DNA of 32,468 bases from an uncultured Mucilaginibacter sp. (GTDB taxonomy: Bacteria > Bacteroidota > Bacteroidia > Sphingobacteriales > Sphingobacteriaceae): the NCBI GenBank assembly GCA_903866915.1, contig CAIPPO010000223.1:1-32468 (forward strand), written 5' to 3'. Below are positions 6,775-13,984 of the stretch, piece after piece (position 1 is the stretch's first letter; each line of letters begins with the position of its first letter). Under the pieces are notes generated by a model. That model was not told where the DNA came from, searched no databases, and was given only the letters and a program-made list of their open reading frames with translations. The position numbers were made by a program, and so were the translations under genes.

Positions 6775-7404
6775 CTAGACGATCGGGCTCTTTATCAATA
6801 CTTCCTGATCAAAAACACCCTCCAATTCTTGTGGATTATGACTAACGATAAGCACCGTAGTACCCAGTTGCTTCCATAATAACTGCAGATTCCGGATGAG
6901 CTCGGTTTTCATATCGGGGTCAAGCGCTGCGAAAGGCTCGTCCATCAGCAAAAGTTTGGGCTTAATAGCCATTGCCCTTAATATAGCCAGGCGTTGTTGT
7001 TGCCCGCCGGATAAATATTCGGGTTTCTGGTCGGCGAATGTTTCCAGTTTTCCGATGGCGAGCAGTTGCTTAATCCAGGGTTCATGATGAGTTGCATAGT
7101 GCATATGCTGCAACGCCGTCATATTGGGGAACAAGGCGTAATGCTGGAACACGAATCCAGTTTTACGTTCCTGTGGTGATAGCGAGATGCCTTTTTCTGT
7201 ATCCAGCCAGCTAACATCGTCGACTATAATTACGCCTTTTTCAGGTTTGGCCAGACCGGCAATAACTTTTAAAAGGGTTGTTTTTCCGGCCCCTGACGGC
7301 CCGTATATCTTCGTAATACTTCCCTTTGGAAACTGCTGTGCTATCTTCAGCATACCCTGGGTGCTGCGCGCATTAAGTTTTTTTTCGATATCGACTGTAA
7401 TCAT
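6775..7404 (-). CDS. modC: Molybdate ABC transporter ATP-binding protein (short ModC)
   Basis: A 209-residue ATPase with Walker A GPSGAGKTT (35-43), Q-loop 'FVFQHYALFP' (85-94), signature LSGGQ (131-135), Walker B LLLMDEP (151-157) and the H-loop 'IVSHN'. It ends soon after the ATPase domain, so the C-terminal TOBE/MOP molybdate-sensing domain found in classical ModC (about 350 residues) is absent. Such short forms are known for molybdate or tungstate importers. Its start overlaps the modB stop by 4 bases (ATGA), which implies translational coupling. Specificity rests on the neighbours modA and modB. It supplies energy for molybdate import, the metal needed by the MsrP-like enzyme about 4 kb away. 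Confidence 0.85.
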   Translation of the reverse strand: MITVDIEKKLNARSTQGMLKIAQQFPKGSITKIYGPSGAGKTTLLKVIAGLAKPEKGVIIVDDVSWLDTEKGISLSPQERKTGFVFQHYALFPNMTALQHMHYATHHEPWIKQLLAIGKLETFADQKPEYLSGGQQQRLAILRAMAIKPKLLLMDEPFAALDPDMKTELIRNLQLLWKQLGTTVLIVSHNPQELEGVFDQEVLIKSPIV

Positions 7405-8072
7405 TCCAGGGGGCTTTTGGCTTTATATTTATTGAACACAAAAACGGAGATCACCGTAATAAATGTAATGATAAAAAGGATGAGCGAATAAACATTCGCT
7501 GCGGCATAATCCTGGTTTTCTACAGCATCATATACAGCTATTGAAGCAACACGGGTTACACCGGGTATATTGCCGCCAATCATCAATACTACACCAAACT
7601 CTCCTAAGGTATGGGCAAAGGTAAGTGTAGCTGCTGTAAGCACTGACGACCTGATATTGGGTAATAATACATGGAAGAATGTTTGCCGTTCGCTTTTACC
7701 TAATGTATATGAAGCCTGAGCTAATGAGGGAGATAGCTGCTGCAGCGCAGATTTAATAGGCCCAATCATAAACGGTAAACTGTAAATTACTGATGCCAGG
7801 ATGAGCCCCGGAAAAGAGAATACCAACTGTATGTCGAATACATCGCGCAGCCATTTACCTATACCGTGCTGCGGACTAAATGCCAACAGTAAATAAAAGC
7901 CCAGCACCGATGGGGGCAGTACAAGTGGCATCGTAATAATAGCCTCGATGATCAGTTTAAAAATCGACCTGCTTTTAGATAGCCACCTGGCAATTGGCAA
8001 ACCGATCGACAGCAGCAGCACAGTAGTGATAGCGGCTAGTTTGAGCGTAAGAAATATGGGGCTGAGATCCAT
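7401..8072 (-). CDS. modB: Molybdate ABC transporter permease
   Basis: A 223-residue integral membrane protein with five to six hydrophobic segments and the permease EAA-type loop ('SLAQASYTLGKSERQTFFHVLLPNIRSSV', conserved G in the ATPase-contact loop). 'TMPLVLPPSVLGFYLLL' and 'ALTFAHTLGEFGVVLMIGGNIPG' are characteristic of ModB. It forms the inner-membrane channel with ModC. It is the second gene of modABC, 102 nt downstream of modA; that spacer contains A/T runs but no clear promoter. The start is ATG at 8072, preserving the full first helix. Confidence 0.92.
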   Translation of the reverse strand: MDLSPIFLTLKLAAITTVLLLSIGLPIARWLSKSRSIFKLIIEAIITMPLVLPPSVLGFYLLLAFSPQHGIGKWLRDVFDIQLVFSFPGLILASVIYSLPFMIGPIKSALQQLSPSLAQASYTLGKSERQTFFHVLLPNIRSSVLTAATLTFAHTLGEFGVVLMIGGNIPGVTRVASIAVYDAVENQDYAAANVYSLILFIITFITVISVFVFNKYKAKSPLE

Positions 8073-8174
8073 TCAATTCAAAGGTAAAAGAAAAAAAATG
8101 CCATGTTTCCGCTTTTTTTCTGCTCAAATGCACTCTTTTTTTTCTGGTTTGAATTCGCCCGGCGCAAAGCCACT

Positions 8175-8915
8175 TTAAACGCCGTATCCATAGGCCTTCA
8201 AAATCTTTTTAGCATCCGGACTTAGGATATATTGATAGAATTTTTCAGCATCTGCCTGCGCCTTGCTCGCTTTGATGATTACCATTCCTTGTTTGATGGG
8301 TGTATAAGTTTTGGGGTCAATTAATTTCCAGTACAATTTGGTTTTACCTTCAGAATCTTTGATAAGCGACTGGGTAGTAAAGCCCACATCAGCAACGCCG
8401 GTTGTAATATAGGTATTAACCTGAGCGATGCTTTCGCCCTGCACAATTTTCGGCTGAATATCGGTCCAGATACCTTTTTTTGTAAGTGTTTCTTCGGCGG
8501 CCTTACCATAAGGTGCAATCTTAGGGTTGGCTATGGCGATCTTGTTTATCCTGGCACTAAGCAATACCCGCTCCCAATTTTCGAATCCTATTTCCTGGGT
8601 ACTAACAATCACGAGGCTGCCGTAGGCATATACTTCAGGCGCCTTTGTAGCAAAACCATCGTTAAATAAACCTTCAGGAAAGGAGATATCAGCCGACAGG
8701 AATACATCAAAAGGAGCACCATTTTTAATCTGCGTGGCCAAATTGCCTGATGAACCAACAATTGGCTCAACTTCGATACCTGTTTTTTCTTTAAAATCTT
8801 TCGCCAGCACTTTTATTACGCCCTGCAGGTTGGCAGCTACAGCTACACGAAGGTTTTGACCAAATAGCGTATACGAAAAAAATATCAGGCAAATAACCAG
8901 TAAAAAACGCTTCAT
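8175..8915 (-). CDS. modA: Molybdate ABC transporter substrate-binding protein
   Basis: A 246-residue periplasmic binding protein with a signal peptide (about 4-19, then GQNLRVAVAANLQGVIKVL). The family pattern is complete: 'AVAANLQG', 'VGSSGNLATQIKNGAPFDVFLSAD' (oxyanion-binding serines in the SSG segment), 'NPKIAPYGKAAEETL', 'GESIAQVNTYITTGVADVGFT'. It captures molybdate (possibly tungstate) outside the inner membrane and hands it to ModB. First gene of the minus-strand operon; the 161-nt divergent gap to the GH5 gene must hold its promoter. No molybdenum-cofactor riboswitch is evident there. Confidence 0.93.
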   Translation of the reverse strand: MKRFLLVICLIFFSYTLFGQNLRVAVAANLQGVIKVLAKDFKEKTGIEVEPIVGSSGNLATQIKNGAPFDVFLSADISFPEGLFNDGFATKAPEVYAYGSLVIVSTQEIGFENWERVLLSARINKIAIANPKIAPYGKAAEETLTKKGIWTDIQPKIVQGESIAQVNTYITTGVADVGFTTQSLIKDSEGKTKLYWKLIDPKTYTPIKQGMVIIKASKAQADAEKFYQYILSPDAKKILKAYGYGV

Positions 8916-9024
8916 ATATTTTTGATTTTGAACTACTAAATTACAACTCCGGAAGCATTTTCGACCGGATAGGAATTAAATTCCGTCGCGTAATTTGTAC
9001 ACTAAGCGAATAAAAGTGCTATAT

Positions 9025-9032
9025 TAGCTTTG
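9025..9032 (+). promoter_or_regulatory. Possible -7 element (TAGCTTTG) before the GH5 gene
   Basis: TAGCTTTG matches the Bacteroidota -7 consensus TAnnTTTG and lies 44 nt before the GH5 start. The nearest TTTG upstream (8994-8997) is 27 nt away, longer than the usual 19-21, so the -33 part is doubtful. Confidence 0.35.
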
Positions 9033-9076
9033 CAAACCAGTTTTGCAGACTACAATTATATTCCTAAAATTTATTT

Positions 9077-10303
9077 ATGCGTAAGAACATCCTGCTGGTG
9101 CTGTTGATAGCTTTGTTTGCTCCGTTTTTTGCGGGGGCACAGGGAGGTTTTTTTGATGTAAAAGGAAAAGAGGTAATTGGTCCGGATGGGAAGCCTTTTA
9201 TCATGCGTGGTACTAACCTGGGTAACTGGCTGATGCCAGAGGGTTACATGTTCAAATTCACCAAAACCAATTCGCCGAAGATGATTAATGAGGCAATTAC
9301 CGAGCTTTTGGGCCCGGCTGATGCTGCTCTTTTTTGGAAAAGATACCAGGATAGTTATATTACTAAGTCCGACATCCATTATCTTAAAAGTATCGGCGTA
9401 AATTCTATCCGTATTCCATTCAATTATCGCTTATTTACACATGAAGATTACCTTGGCGCCAATGATGCTGGTCGAGGATTTAAATTAATAGACCGGGTTA
9501 TTGGCTGGTGCAAGGCAGAACATATATACGTTATATTGGATATGCATGCGGCACCGGGCGGTCAAACCGGTGATAATATCGATGATGGTTACGGCTACCC
9601 TTTCCTGTTTAAAAGCAAGTCTGATCAACAAAAATGTGTCGCTATCTGGAAGTCAATTGCCAATCATTATAAAAGTGAGACAACGGTAATTGGCTATGAT
9701 CTGCTCAATGAGCCCATAGCCACTTACTTCAATGCCGACGAGATAAACCCCTACCTGGAGCCGCTTTATAAAAAGATAACCGCTGCCATACGCTGCGTTG
9801 ATAAAAAGCACCTGGTAATTTTAGGTGGTGCTCAATGGGACAGTAATTTCAAGCCTTTCGGTCCACCTTTTGATAGCAAATTGGTTTACCAGTTCCATAA
9901 ATACTGGACGCCACCAACCAAAGCAGTGATCCAGGATTACCTCGATTTTCGCGATAAATATAATGTGCCCATTTATTGCGGCGAAACCGGCGAAAATAAG
10001 GATGGCTGGGTAGATACTTTTAAAAATATACTAGAACAGAATCGCGTAGGATGGCATTACTGGCCCTATAAAAAAATGGAAAACCTGAGCGGTTTTGTAA
10101 CTTTTGATATACCTGCAAACTACGACCTGGTGATCGCTTTCGCCGAAAGTTCAAGAACAAGTTTTGAAGAGATTCGGAAAGCAACACCAGCCAATAGGGA
10201 AGCAGCCAAAAAAGCGCTTTTCGACTTTATTAATAACAGCCGTTTTGAAAATTGCCGCGTTAATAAAGGCTATGTTGGGGCGCTGGGATTTAAGGTCAAT
10301 TAA
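9077..10303 (+). CDS. Secreted glycoside hydrolase family 5 (beta-glucanase/glucosidase type)
   Basis: A 408-residue protein with signal peptide (5-20, cleavage near AGAQ) and a complete GH5 (beta/alpha)8 domain. 'MRGTNLGNWLMPEG' (43-55) is the N-terminal strand typical of GH5 enzymes related to exo-1,3-beta-glucanases. E212 in 'YDLLNEPI' is the expected acid/base and E303 in 'YCGETGE' the expected nucleophile; 'DMHAAPGGQ' and the histidine in 'YQFHKYW' complete the active site. It hydrolyses a beta-linked glucan; exact linkage cannot be read, but the adjacent GH16 enzyme favours beta-1,3 or mixed-linkage glucan. It is 58 nt upstream of the GH16 gene on the same strand, so probably co-transcribed. 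Confidence 0.88.
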   Translation: MRKNILLVLLIALFAPFFAGAQGGFFDVKGKEVIGPDGKPFIMRGTNLGNWLMPEGYMFKFTKTNSPKMINEAITELLGPADAALFWKRYQDSYITKSDIHYLKSIGVNSIRIPFNYRLFTHEDYLGANDAGRGFKLIDRVIGWCKAEHIYVILDMHAAPGGQTGDNIDDGYGYPFLFKSKSDQQKCVAIWKSIANHYKSETTVIGYDLLNEPIATYFNADEINPYLEPLYKKITAAIRCVDKKHLVILGGAQWDSNFKPFGPPFDSKLVYQFHKYWTPPTKAVIQDYLDFRDKYNVPIYCGETGENKDGWVDTFKNILEQNRVGWHYWPYKKMENLSGFVTFDIPANYDLVIAFAESSRTSFEEIRKATPANREAAKKALFDFINNSRFENCRVNKGYVGALGFKVN

Positions 10304-10361
10304 AAACATTTACCTATATAAAAACGTATTTAACTTGTTGAACCCAAATTACATAAATGAT

Positions 10362-11174
10362 ATGAAGAGTTTTTCCACCCCGCTAAAAGCATTTAGCTAT
10401 GCGGTAATTCTATTTTCAGCCTTAGCTTTTGCATCCTGTTCAAAGAGTGGCGGTTCTGGCAATACGCCCACGCCTACGCCGGTAGATACAGTTGTAAAAC
10501 CTGTATATGCTTTGGTATGGTCAGATGAATTTAACGGTACTGCAGTAGATACTACCAAATGGCATTTCGAGACTGGTGGCGGCGGTTGGGGCAACAATGA
10601 GCAGGAATACTATCAGGGGAACAATGCTACTTTAGCAAACGGCAACCTGTTGATTACCGTAAAGAAAGAATCGGTAGGAGGTCAATCCTATACTTCTACC
10701 CGTATGACCACCCAAAACCGGGTAACTCAAACCTATGGTCGGATTGAAGCCCGGATCAAGATGCCGGTAGGACAGGGTATGTGGCCGGCATTTTGGATGC
10801 TGGGCAATAATATCAACGCTGTTTCCTGGCCAACCTGCGGCGAAATTGATATCATGGAGCATATTAATACGGATAGCCTGATACACGGAAGCTTGCATTG
10901 GAATGGCGGTAATACCAGCCAGGCCACGCTTTCAACGCCCTCGGCTTACCATGTTTATGCCGTTGAATGGGATGCCAAGCAAATCAGGTTTTTTGTGGAT
11001 GATGTGAAATACGATATTGAGCCTATTACCAATGTTTCTGCATTTCAACTGCCTTTCTTCCTTATCCTTAACGTAGCAGCCGGAGGTAACTGGCCCGGTC
11101 AGACGATAGATGACAGCAAATTGCCGCTAGCAATGTACGTGGATTATGTTAGGGTATATAAGCAGACCAATTAG
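10362..11174 (+). CDS. Glycoside hydrolase family 16 lipoprotein (laminarinase/beta-glucanase type)
   Basis: A 270-residue protein starting at the ATG at 10362; the longer open frame back to 10164 overlaps the GH5 gene and lacks a secretion signal. Residues 11-26 are a lipoprotein signal ending at C26 (FASC), followed by a Gly/Thr/Pro linker. The GH16 domain begins 'YALVWSDEFNGTAVDTTKW'. The catalytic motif is E161-I-D163-I-M-E166, where E161 is nucleophile and E166 acid/base; the extra residue (EIDIME) is the form found in laminarinases, agarases and carrageenases rather than lichenases. 'GRIEARIKMPVGQGMWPAFWML' is also typical. It probably sits on the cell surface or outer membrane and cuts internal beta-1,3-glucan bonds. 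Confidence 0.9.
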   Translation: MKSFSTPLKAFSYAVILFSALAFASCSKSGGSGNTPTPTPVDTVVKPVYALVWSDEFNGTAVDTTKWHFETGGGGWGNNEQEYYQGNNATLANGNLLITVKKESVGGQSYTSTRMTTQNRVTQTYGRIEARIKMPVGQGMWPAFWMLGNNINAVSWPTCGEIDIMEHINTDSLIHGSLHWNGGNTSQATLSTPSAYHVYAVEWDAKQIRFFVDDVKYDIEPITNVSAFQLPFFLILNVAAGGNWPGQTIDDSKLPLAMYVDYVRVYKQTN

Positions 11175-11200
11175 TCCGAAAGTCAGCACTTCCGGACTAA
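11171..11200 (+). terminator. Hairpin at the end of the GH16 gene, possible terminator
   Basis: TTAGTCCG (11171-11178) and CGGACTAA (11193-11200) are perfect inverted repeats, with an inner AAGT/ACTT stem around CAGC. The hairpin includes the GH16 stop codon. It is followed by AAAAAG, not a T-run, so termination on the plus strand is uncertain; processing or transcript-end protection is another option. Confidence 0.5.
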
Positions 11201-11272
11201 AAAGAAATTGTCAATTCGACGGTTTTTACATAGTTTAGGGATTTATAAAACCAAATTAAATCCGCTAATCTG

Positions 11273-13240
11273 ATGAAACTTCCTGCTCTTACCGCGCTGG
11301 GCCTGTGCCTTTTCATATCCAGTGTTTTTTCGCAAACGCCTAAAACATTTCATGTCAAATCGCCTGATGGAAAGGTTGATATAACCATCTCGGCCGGTAA
11401 AACAATCGAATGGTCGGTTAATCACGAGGATACGCAGGTTATTTTGCCTTCGTCGGTTTCACTGCAGTTGGGCGATGGCATGGTATTAGGTACCGATGTA
11501 GTTGTAAAAAAGGTGACTCCGCTGTCGGTCGACCGCATAATCAGCACACCGCTCTATAAAAAAGATCAGGTCAGGGATAACTTCAATGAACTTACTCTAA
11601 GTTTTAAAGGTGATTTTGGATTAATATTCCGTGCTTATAACGATGGTGTTTCCTATCGGTTCTTCACAGCAAAGGCGTATGAAATTACCATTGAAAATGA
11701 AGAAGCCAACTTCAATTTTAAAGACGATGACCAGGCTTTTTTTCCGTTTGTTAACGATTATCGCCACAAGGACAAATTCAATACTTCTTTCGAATCCTTA
11801 TATGATAAATTACCTATATCGGCTGTAAAGAAGGATACGCTGGCATTCCTTCCGGTATTGGTAGACCTCGGTAAAGGGAAAAAAGCCGCTTTACTGGAAG
11901 CCGATTTGCAAGACTATCCGGGTATGTACCTTACACCCGGTACACAGGGGCATAATTTGCATGGAGTTTATCCGCCCTATCCAACCAGGGAAGAATTGAG
12001 TAATATCAACTATGTCGTTGACGAGCGAGCCGATTATATCGCCAAAGTACCCGGCATTCATACATTTCCATGGCGGGTAGTGATCATCAGCAATGAGGAC
12101 AAACAACTGGCCAATAACGATATGATGCGCCGTTTGGCCGAACCTTCTAAGATCGGCGACCTTTCCTGGATCAGACCGGGTAAAGTGGCCTGGGACTGGT
12201 GGAACGACTGGAACATCACCCATGTTAACTTCAGGGCGGGTATCAACGTACCTACATATGAATACTATATCGATTTCGCTGCAGCTAATAAACTGGAATA
12301 TATTATTATAGACGAAGGCTGGTCAGATGACCATGATCTGAATAAAACTAAACTCGATATACCTACCATTGTCGCTTATGGTAAACAAAAAGGTGTGGGC
12401 GTGATTCTGTGGTCCACCTGGTATGCCATAACCCGGGATGCGGACGGACTTTTCGCTAAATACGCTGCATTGGGTATTAAAGGCTTCAAGATTGATTTTA
12501 TAGACCGCGACGATCAAAAGGTAGTCAAATCACTGTACGATCTGGCTGAAATAGCTTCCAGGTATCATATGCTGGTCGATTATCATGGCATGTACAAACC
12601 CTCTGGCCTGAATACTACCTGGCCTAATGTAATAAATTGCGAAGGGGTTAAGGGAATGGAGAACGAAAAATGGGGCGTAAAAGATCATCCGGGCTATGAC
12701 GTAAGCGCTCCCTATATCCGTATGCTCTCCGGACCGATGGACTATACACCGGGTGCAATGCGCAATGCAACCAAAGAAACGATACGGCCCATTAATAATA
12801 ACCCAATGGCGCAGGGAACCCGTAGTCATCAGCTGGCCATGTATACTGTTTTTGAGGCTCCATTACAAATGCTCTCGGATAACCCAACAATTTACATGCG
12901 CGAACAGGAAAGCACTGATTTTATCGCCGCTGTACCAACAACGTTTGACGAGACAGTGGCTCTGGAGGGCAGTGTAGGCGAGTTTATAAGCATAGCACGC
13001 CGGAAGGGAACCACCTGGTATGCAGGTGCTATGAGCAACTGGACACCGCGTGAAACTAACATTGATCTGTCTTTCCTCGGCGATGGCTCCTATAGGGCTA
13101 TTATTTTCGAAGATGGAATCAATGCCGACCGAGATGCGACGGATTATGTGCGTGAAGAGGTTACCGTTACTTCAAAGGATAAAATCAGTGTTCATTTAGC
13201 TCCTGGAGGAGGATGGGCGGCGCGGTTTGTAAAGTTGTAA
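11273..13240 (+). CDS. Secreted glycoside hydrolase family 97 (SusB-like alpha-glucosidase/alpha-galactosidase)
   Basis: A 655-residue protein with signal peptide (about 5-20, cleavage near FSQ). The order is an N-terminal beta-sandwich ('VKSPDGKVDITISAGKTIEWSV'), a catalytic barrel ('WDWWNDWNITHVNFRAGINV', 'YIIIDEGWSD', 'GFKIDFIDRDDQ', 'VINCEGVKGME') and a C-terminal beta domain ('SFLGDGSYRAIIFEDG'). Length and motifs match full-length GH97, including 'GPMDYTPGAMRNATK'. GH97 contains calcium-dependent inverting alpha-glucosidases (SusB) and retaining alpha-galactosidases; overall similarity to my memory of SusB favours alpha-glucosidase, but the subtype needs alignment. It lies 98 nt after the GH16 gene and could form a glycan-use unit, though alpha-specificity differs from its beta-glucanase neighbours. 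Confidence 0.92.
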   Translation: MKLPALTALGLCLFISSVFSQTPKTFHVKSPDGKVDITISAGKTIEWSVNHEDTQVILPSSVSLQLGDGMVLGTDVVVKKVTPLSVDRIISTPLYKKDQVRDNFNELTLSFKGDFGLIFRAYNDGVSYRFFTAKAYEITIENEEANFNFKDDDQAFFPFVNDYRHKDKFNTSFESLYDKLPISAVKKDTLAFLPVLVDLGKGKKAALLEADLQDYPGMYLTPGTQGHNLHGVYPPYPTREELSNINYVVDERADYIAKVPGIHTFPWRVVIISNEDKQLANNDMMRRLAEPSKIGDLSWIRPGKVAWDWWNDWNITHVNFRAGINVPTYEYYIDFAAANKLEYIIIDEGWSDDHDLNKTKLDIPTIVAYGKQKGVGVILWSTWYAITRDADGLFAKYAALGIKGFKIDFIDRDDQKVVKSLYDLAEIASRYHMLVDYHGMYKPSGLNTTWPNVINCEGVKGMENEKWGVKDHPGYDVSAPYIRMLSGPMDYTPGAMRNATKETIRPINNNPMAQGTRSHQLAMYTVFEAPLQMLSDNPTIYMREQESTDFIAAVPTTFDETVALEGSVGEFISIARRKGTTWYAGAMSNWTPRETNIDLSFLGDGSYRAIIFEDGINADRDATDYVREEVTVTSKDKISVHLAPGGGWAARFVKL

Positions 13241-13267
13241 GTCATTATAAACCACTTGAAGAAAAAA

Positions 13268-13413
13268 AATATCGAACACCGAATGCTGAATTTCGAATGA
13301 TGAGGTGAATTTTTTGGGGAACAGAGAATTGTATAAAAGAATGTTGAGCGCCGGTCACCAAATGATGAATAATGAAGTAAAATTTAATACTCCTATATTC
13401 GGTGATCGATATT
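13268..13413 (+). repeat. 146-nt element with 17-nt imperfect terminal inverted repeats (MITE-like)
   Basis: AATATCGAACACCGAAT at 13268-13284 is mirrored by ATTCGGTGATCGATATT at 13397-13413 (16 of 17 positions pair). The interior is AT-rich, with repeated GAATGATGA-like words and no coding frame. No clear target-site duplication is visible. It could be a miniature mobile element or a dispersed repeat of this lineage. Confidence 0.5.
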
Positions 13414-13459
13414 CTTTTTCATGAAATATACTTGGGTAACCAAACTCCCTAAACACAGC

Positions 13460-13485
13460 AAAGCCCCTGATGGGCAGGGGTCTTT
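13460..13485 (-). terminator. Terminator of the tRNA-like RNA transcript
   Basis: CCCCTG (13464-13469) and CAGGGG (13475-13480) form a stem with a 5-nt loop, flanked by AAAG and CTTT so that it can work in both directions. On the minus strand it ends about 40 nt after the second tRNA-like RNA and is followed by CTTTGCTG. On the plus strand it could also stop transcripts from the GH97 gene. Confidence 0.65.
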
Positions 13486-13520
13486 ACTAACCAATTATAA
13501 ACCTAAATTATGAGAAGGGC

Positions 13521-13635
13521 TGTAGGAGAAGGGGTCGAACCTTCACGAAGTGCTTATTCTTATTGCTAAGAGTTTCGCGGATCCTTCGCCACCGTGACCG
13601 GGAGGTGTGTCTGCCATAAATTTCACCATCCTACA
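13521..13635 (-). tRNA. tRNA-like RNA A, Leu-type D arm, 44-nt variable arm, odd anticodon arm
   Basis: On the minus strand the 115-nt RNA folds as a class II-like cloverleaf. The acceptor TGTAGGA/TCCTACA has 7 perfect pairs; the D arm is GTG/CAC with GG in the loop and a sequence like bacterial tRNA-Leu; the T arm is GAAGG/CCTTC around TTCGACC, canonical. The anticodon arm is poor: CCTCC/GGTGG has a T-T mismatch, and its loop CGGTCAC has G instead of T at position 33, placing GTC at 34-36. The variable arm is far longer than the usual maximum of about 20 nt. It has an outer stem CGAAG/CTTCG and an inner hairpin TCTTA-GCAA-TAAGA. No CCA end is encoded: the discriminator would be G, followed by CCC. 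It may be a nonstandard tRNA, a regulatory tRNA mimic, or a decayed tRNA. Confidence 0.6.
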
Positions 13636-13719
13636 GTATGTAAGTTCTAAGTCGGAAGTTCTTTGTCTTGGGCCCCAAATAAGGACTTTAGACATTTTAC
13701 TGTTGACTTAAAACAAAGC

Positions 13720-13833
13720 TGTTGGGGAAGGGGTCGAACCTTCAAGGAGTGGTTAGTCAGCCGAAGCTAATTTCCCATGATCTCCGCCACCGGGACAAGG
13801 AGGTGTGTCTGCCATAAATTTCACCACCCAACA
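13720..13833 (-). tRNA. tRNA-like RNA B, paralog of A with compensatory changes in its stems
   Basis: On the minus strand this 114-nt RNA has the same plan as copy A. The acceptor TGTTGGG/CCCAACA has 7 perfect pairs although two positions differ from A, so both sides changed together. D and T arms are identical to A. The anticodon arm CCTCC/GGTGG again has the central T-T mismatch; the loop TTGTCCC has the normal T33 and GTC at 34-36. The variable arm (43 nt) keeps an outer stem, GGAG/CTCC against GAAG/CTTC in A, and an inner hairpin TTAGC-TTCG-GCTGA capped by a stable UUCG loop. No CCA end is encoded. Paired changes in two stems argue for an RNA kept by selection, not a decaying copy. It is the first RNA of the transcript, 84 nt before A. 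Confidence 0.62.
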
Positions 13834-13879
13834 TTGTTTTGTATTTAAAGAACAGGAACATTCTTTCAAATGCTTATTA

Positions 13880-13911
13880 CAAATCTAATGGGAGTATCAA
13901 TTTCTTGCAAA
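13880..13911 (-). promoter_or_regulatory. Bacteroidota-type promoter of the tRNA-like RNAs
   Basis: On the minus strand TTTG (13911-13908) is followed after 20 nt by TAGATTTG (13887-13880), an exact match to TTTG-N19-21-TAnnTTTG. Transcription would start near 13875, about 40 nt before RNA B. Confidence 0.65.
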
Positions 13912-13926
13912 TATTTCAATAAAATA

Positions 13927-13959
13927 TTTGCATTTTTAATTTTATTTTAATTAAACTTG
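13927..13959 (+). promoter_or_regulatory. Possible promoter of the Lrp/AsnC gene
   Basis: TTTG (13927-13930), a 21-nt spacer, then TAAACTTG (13952-13959), one base off TAnnTTTG. The predicted start near 13965 leaves a leader of about 20 nt. It is back to back with the promoter of the tRNA-like RNAs, so the regulator could act on both. Confidence 0.45.
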
Positions 13960-13984
13960 TATTTGAATACAGAAATTCAAATTT

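Noticed and set aside
9077..11174. Long version of the GH16 gene starting at 10164 inside the GH5 gene
   Set aside because: It would overlap GH5 by 140 nt and add residues before a good lipoprotein signal; the start at 10362 is better supported.
12530..12829. Minus-strand frames inside the GH97, metH and tex genes
   Set aside because: They lie fully antisense to well-conserved genes and show no domain, signal peptide or ribosome-binding support.
13511..13572. A 19-codon frame on the plus strand (ATGAGAAGGGCT...) after a leader-like AAACCTAAATT
   Set aside because: It runs antisense through tRNA-like RNA A and has no homology I recognise; the RNA's paired changes explain this DNA better.
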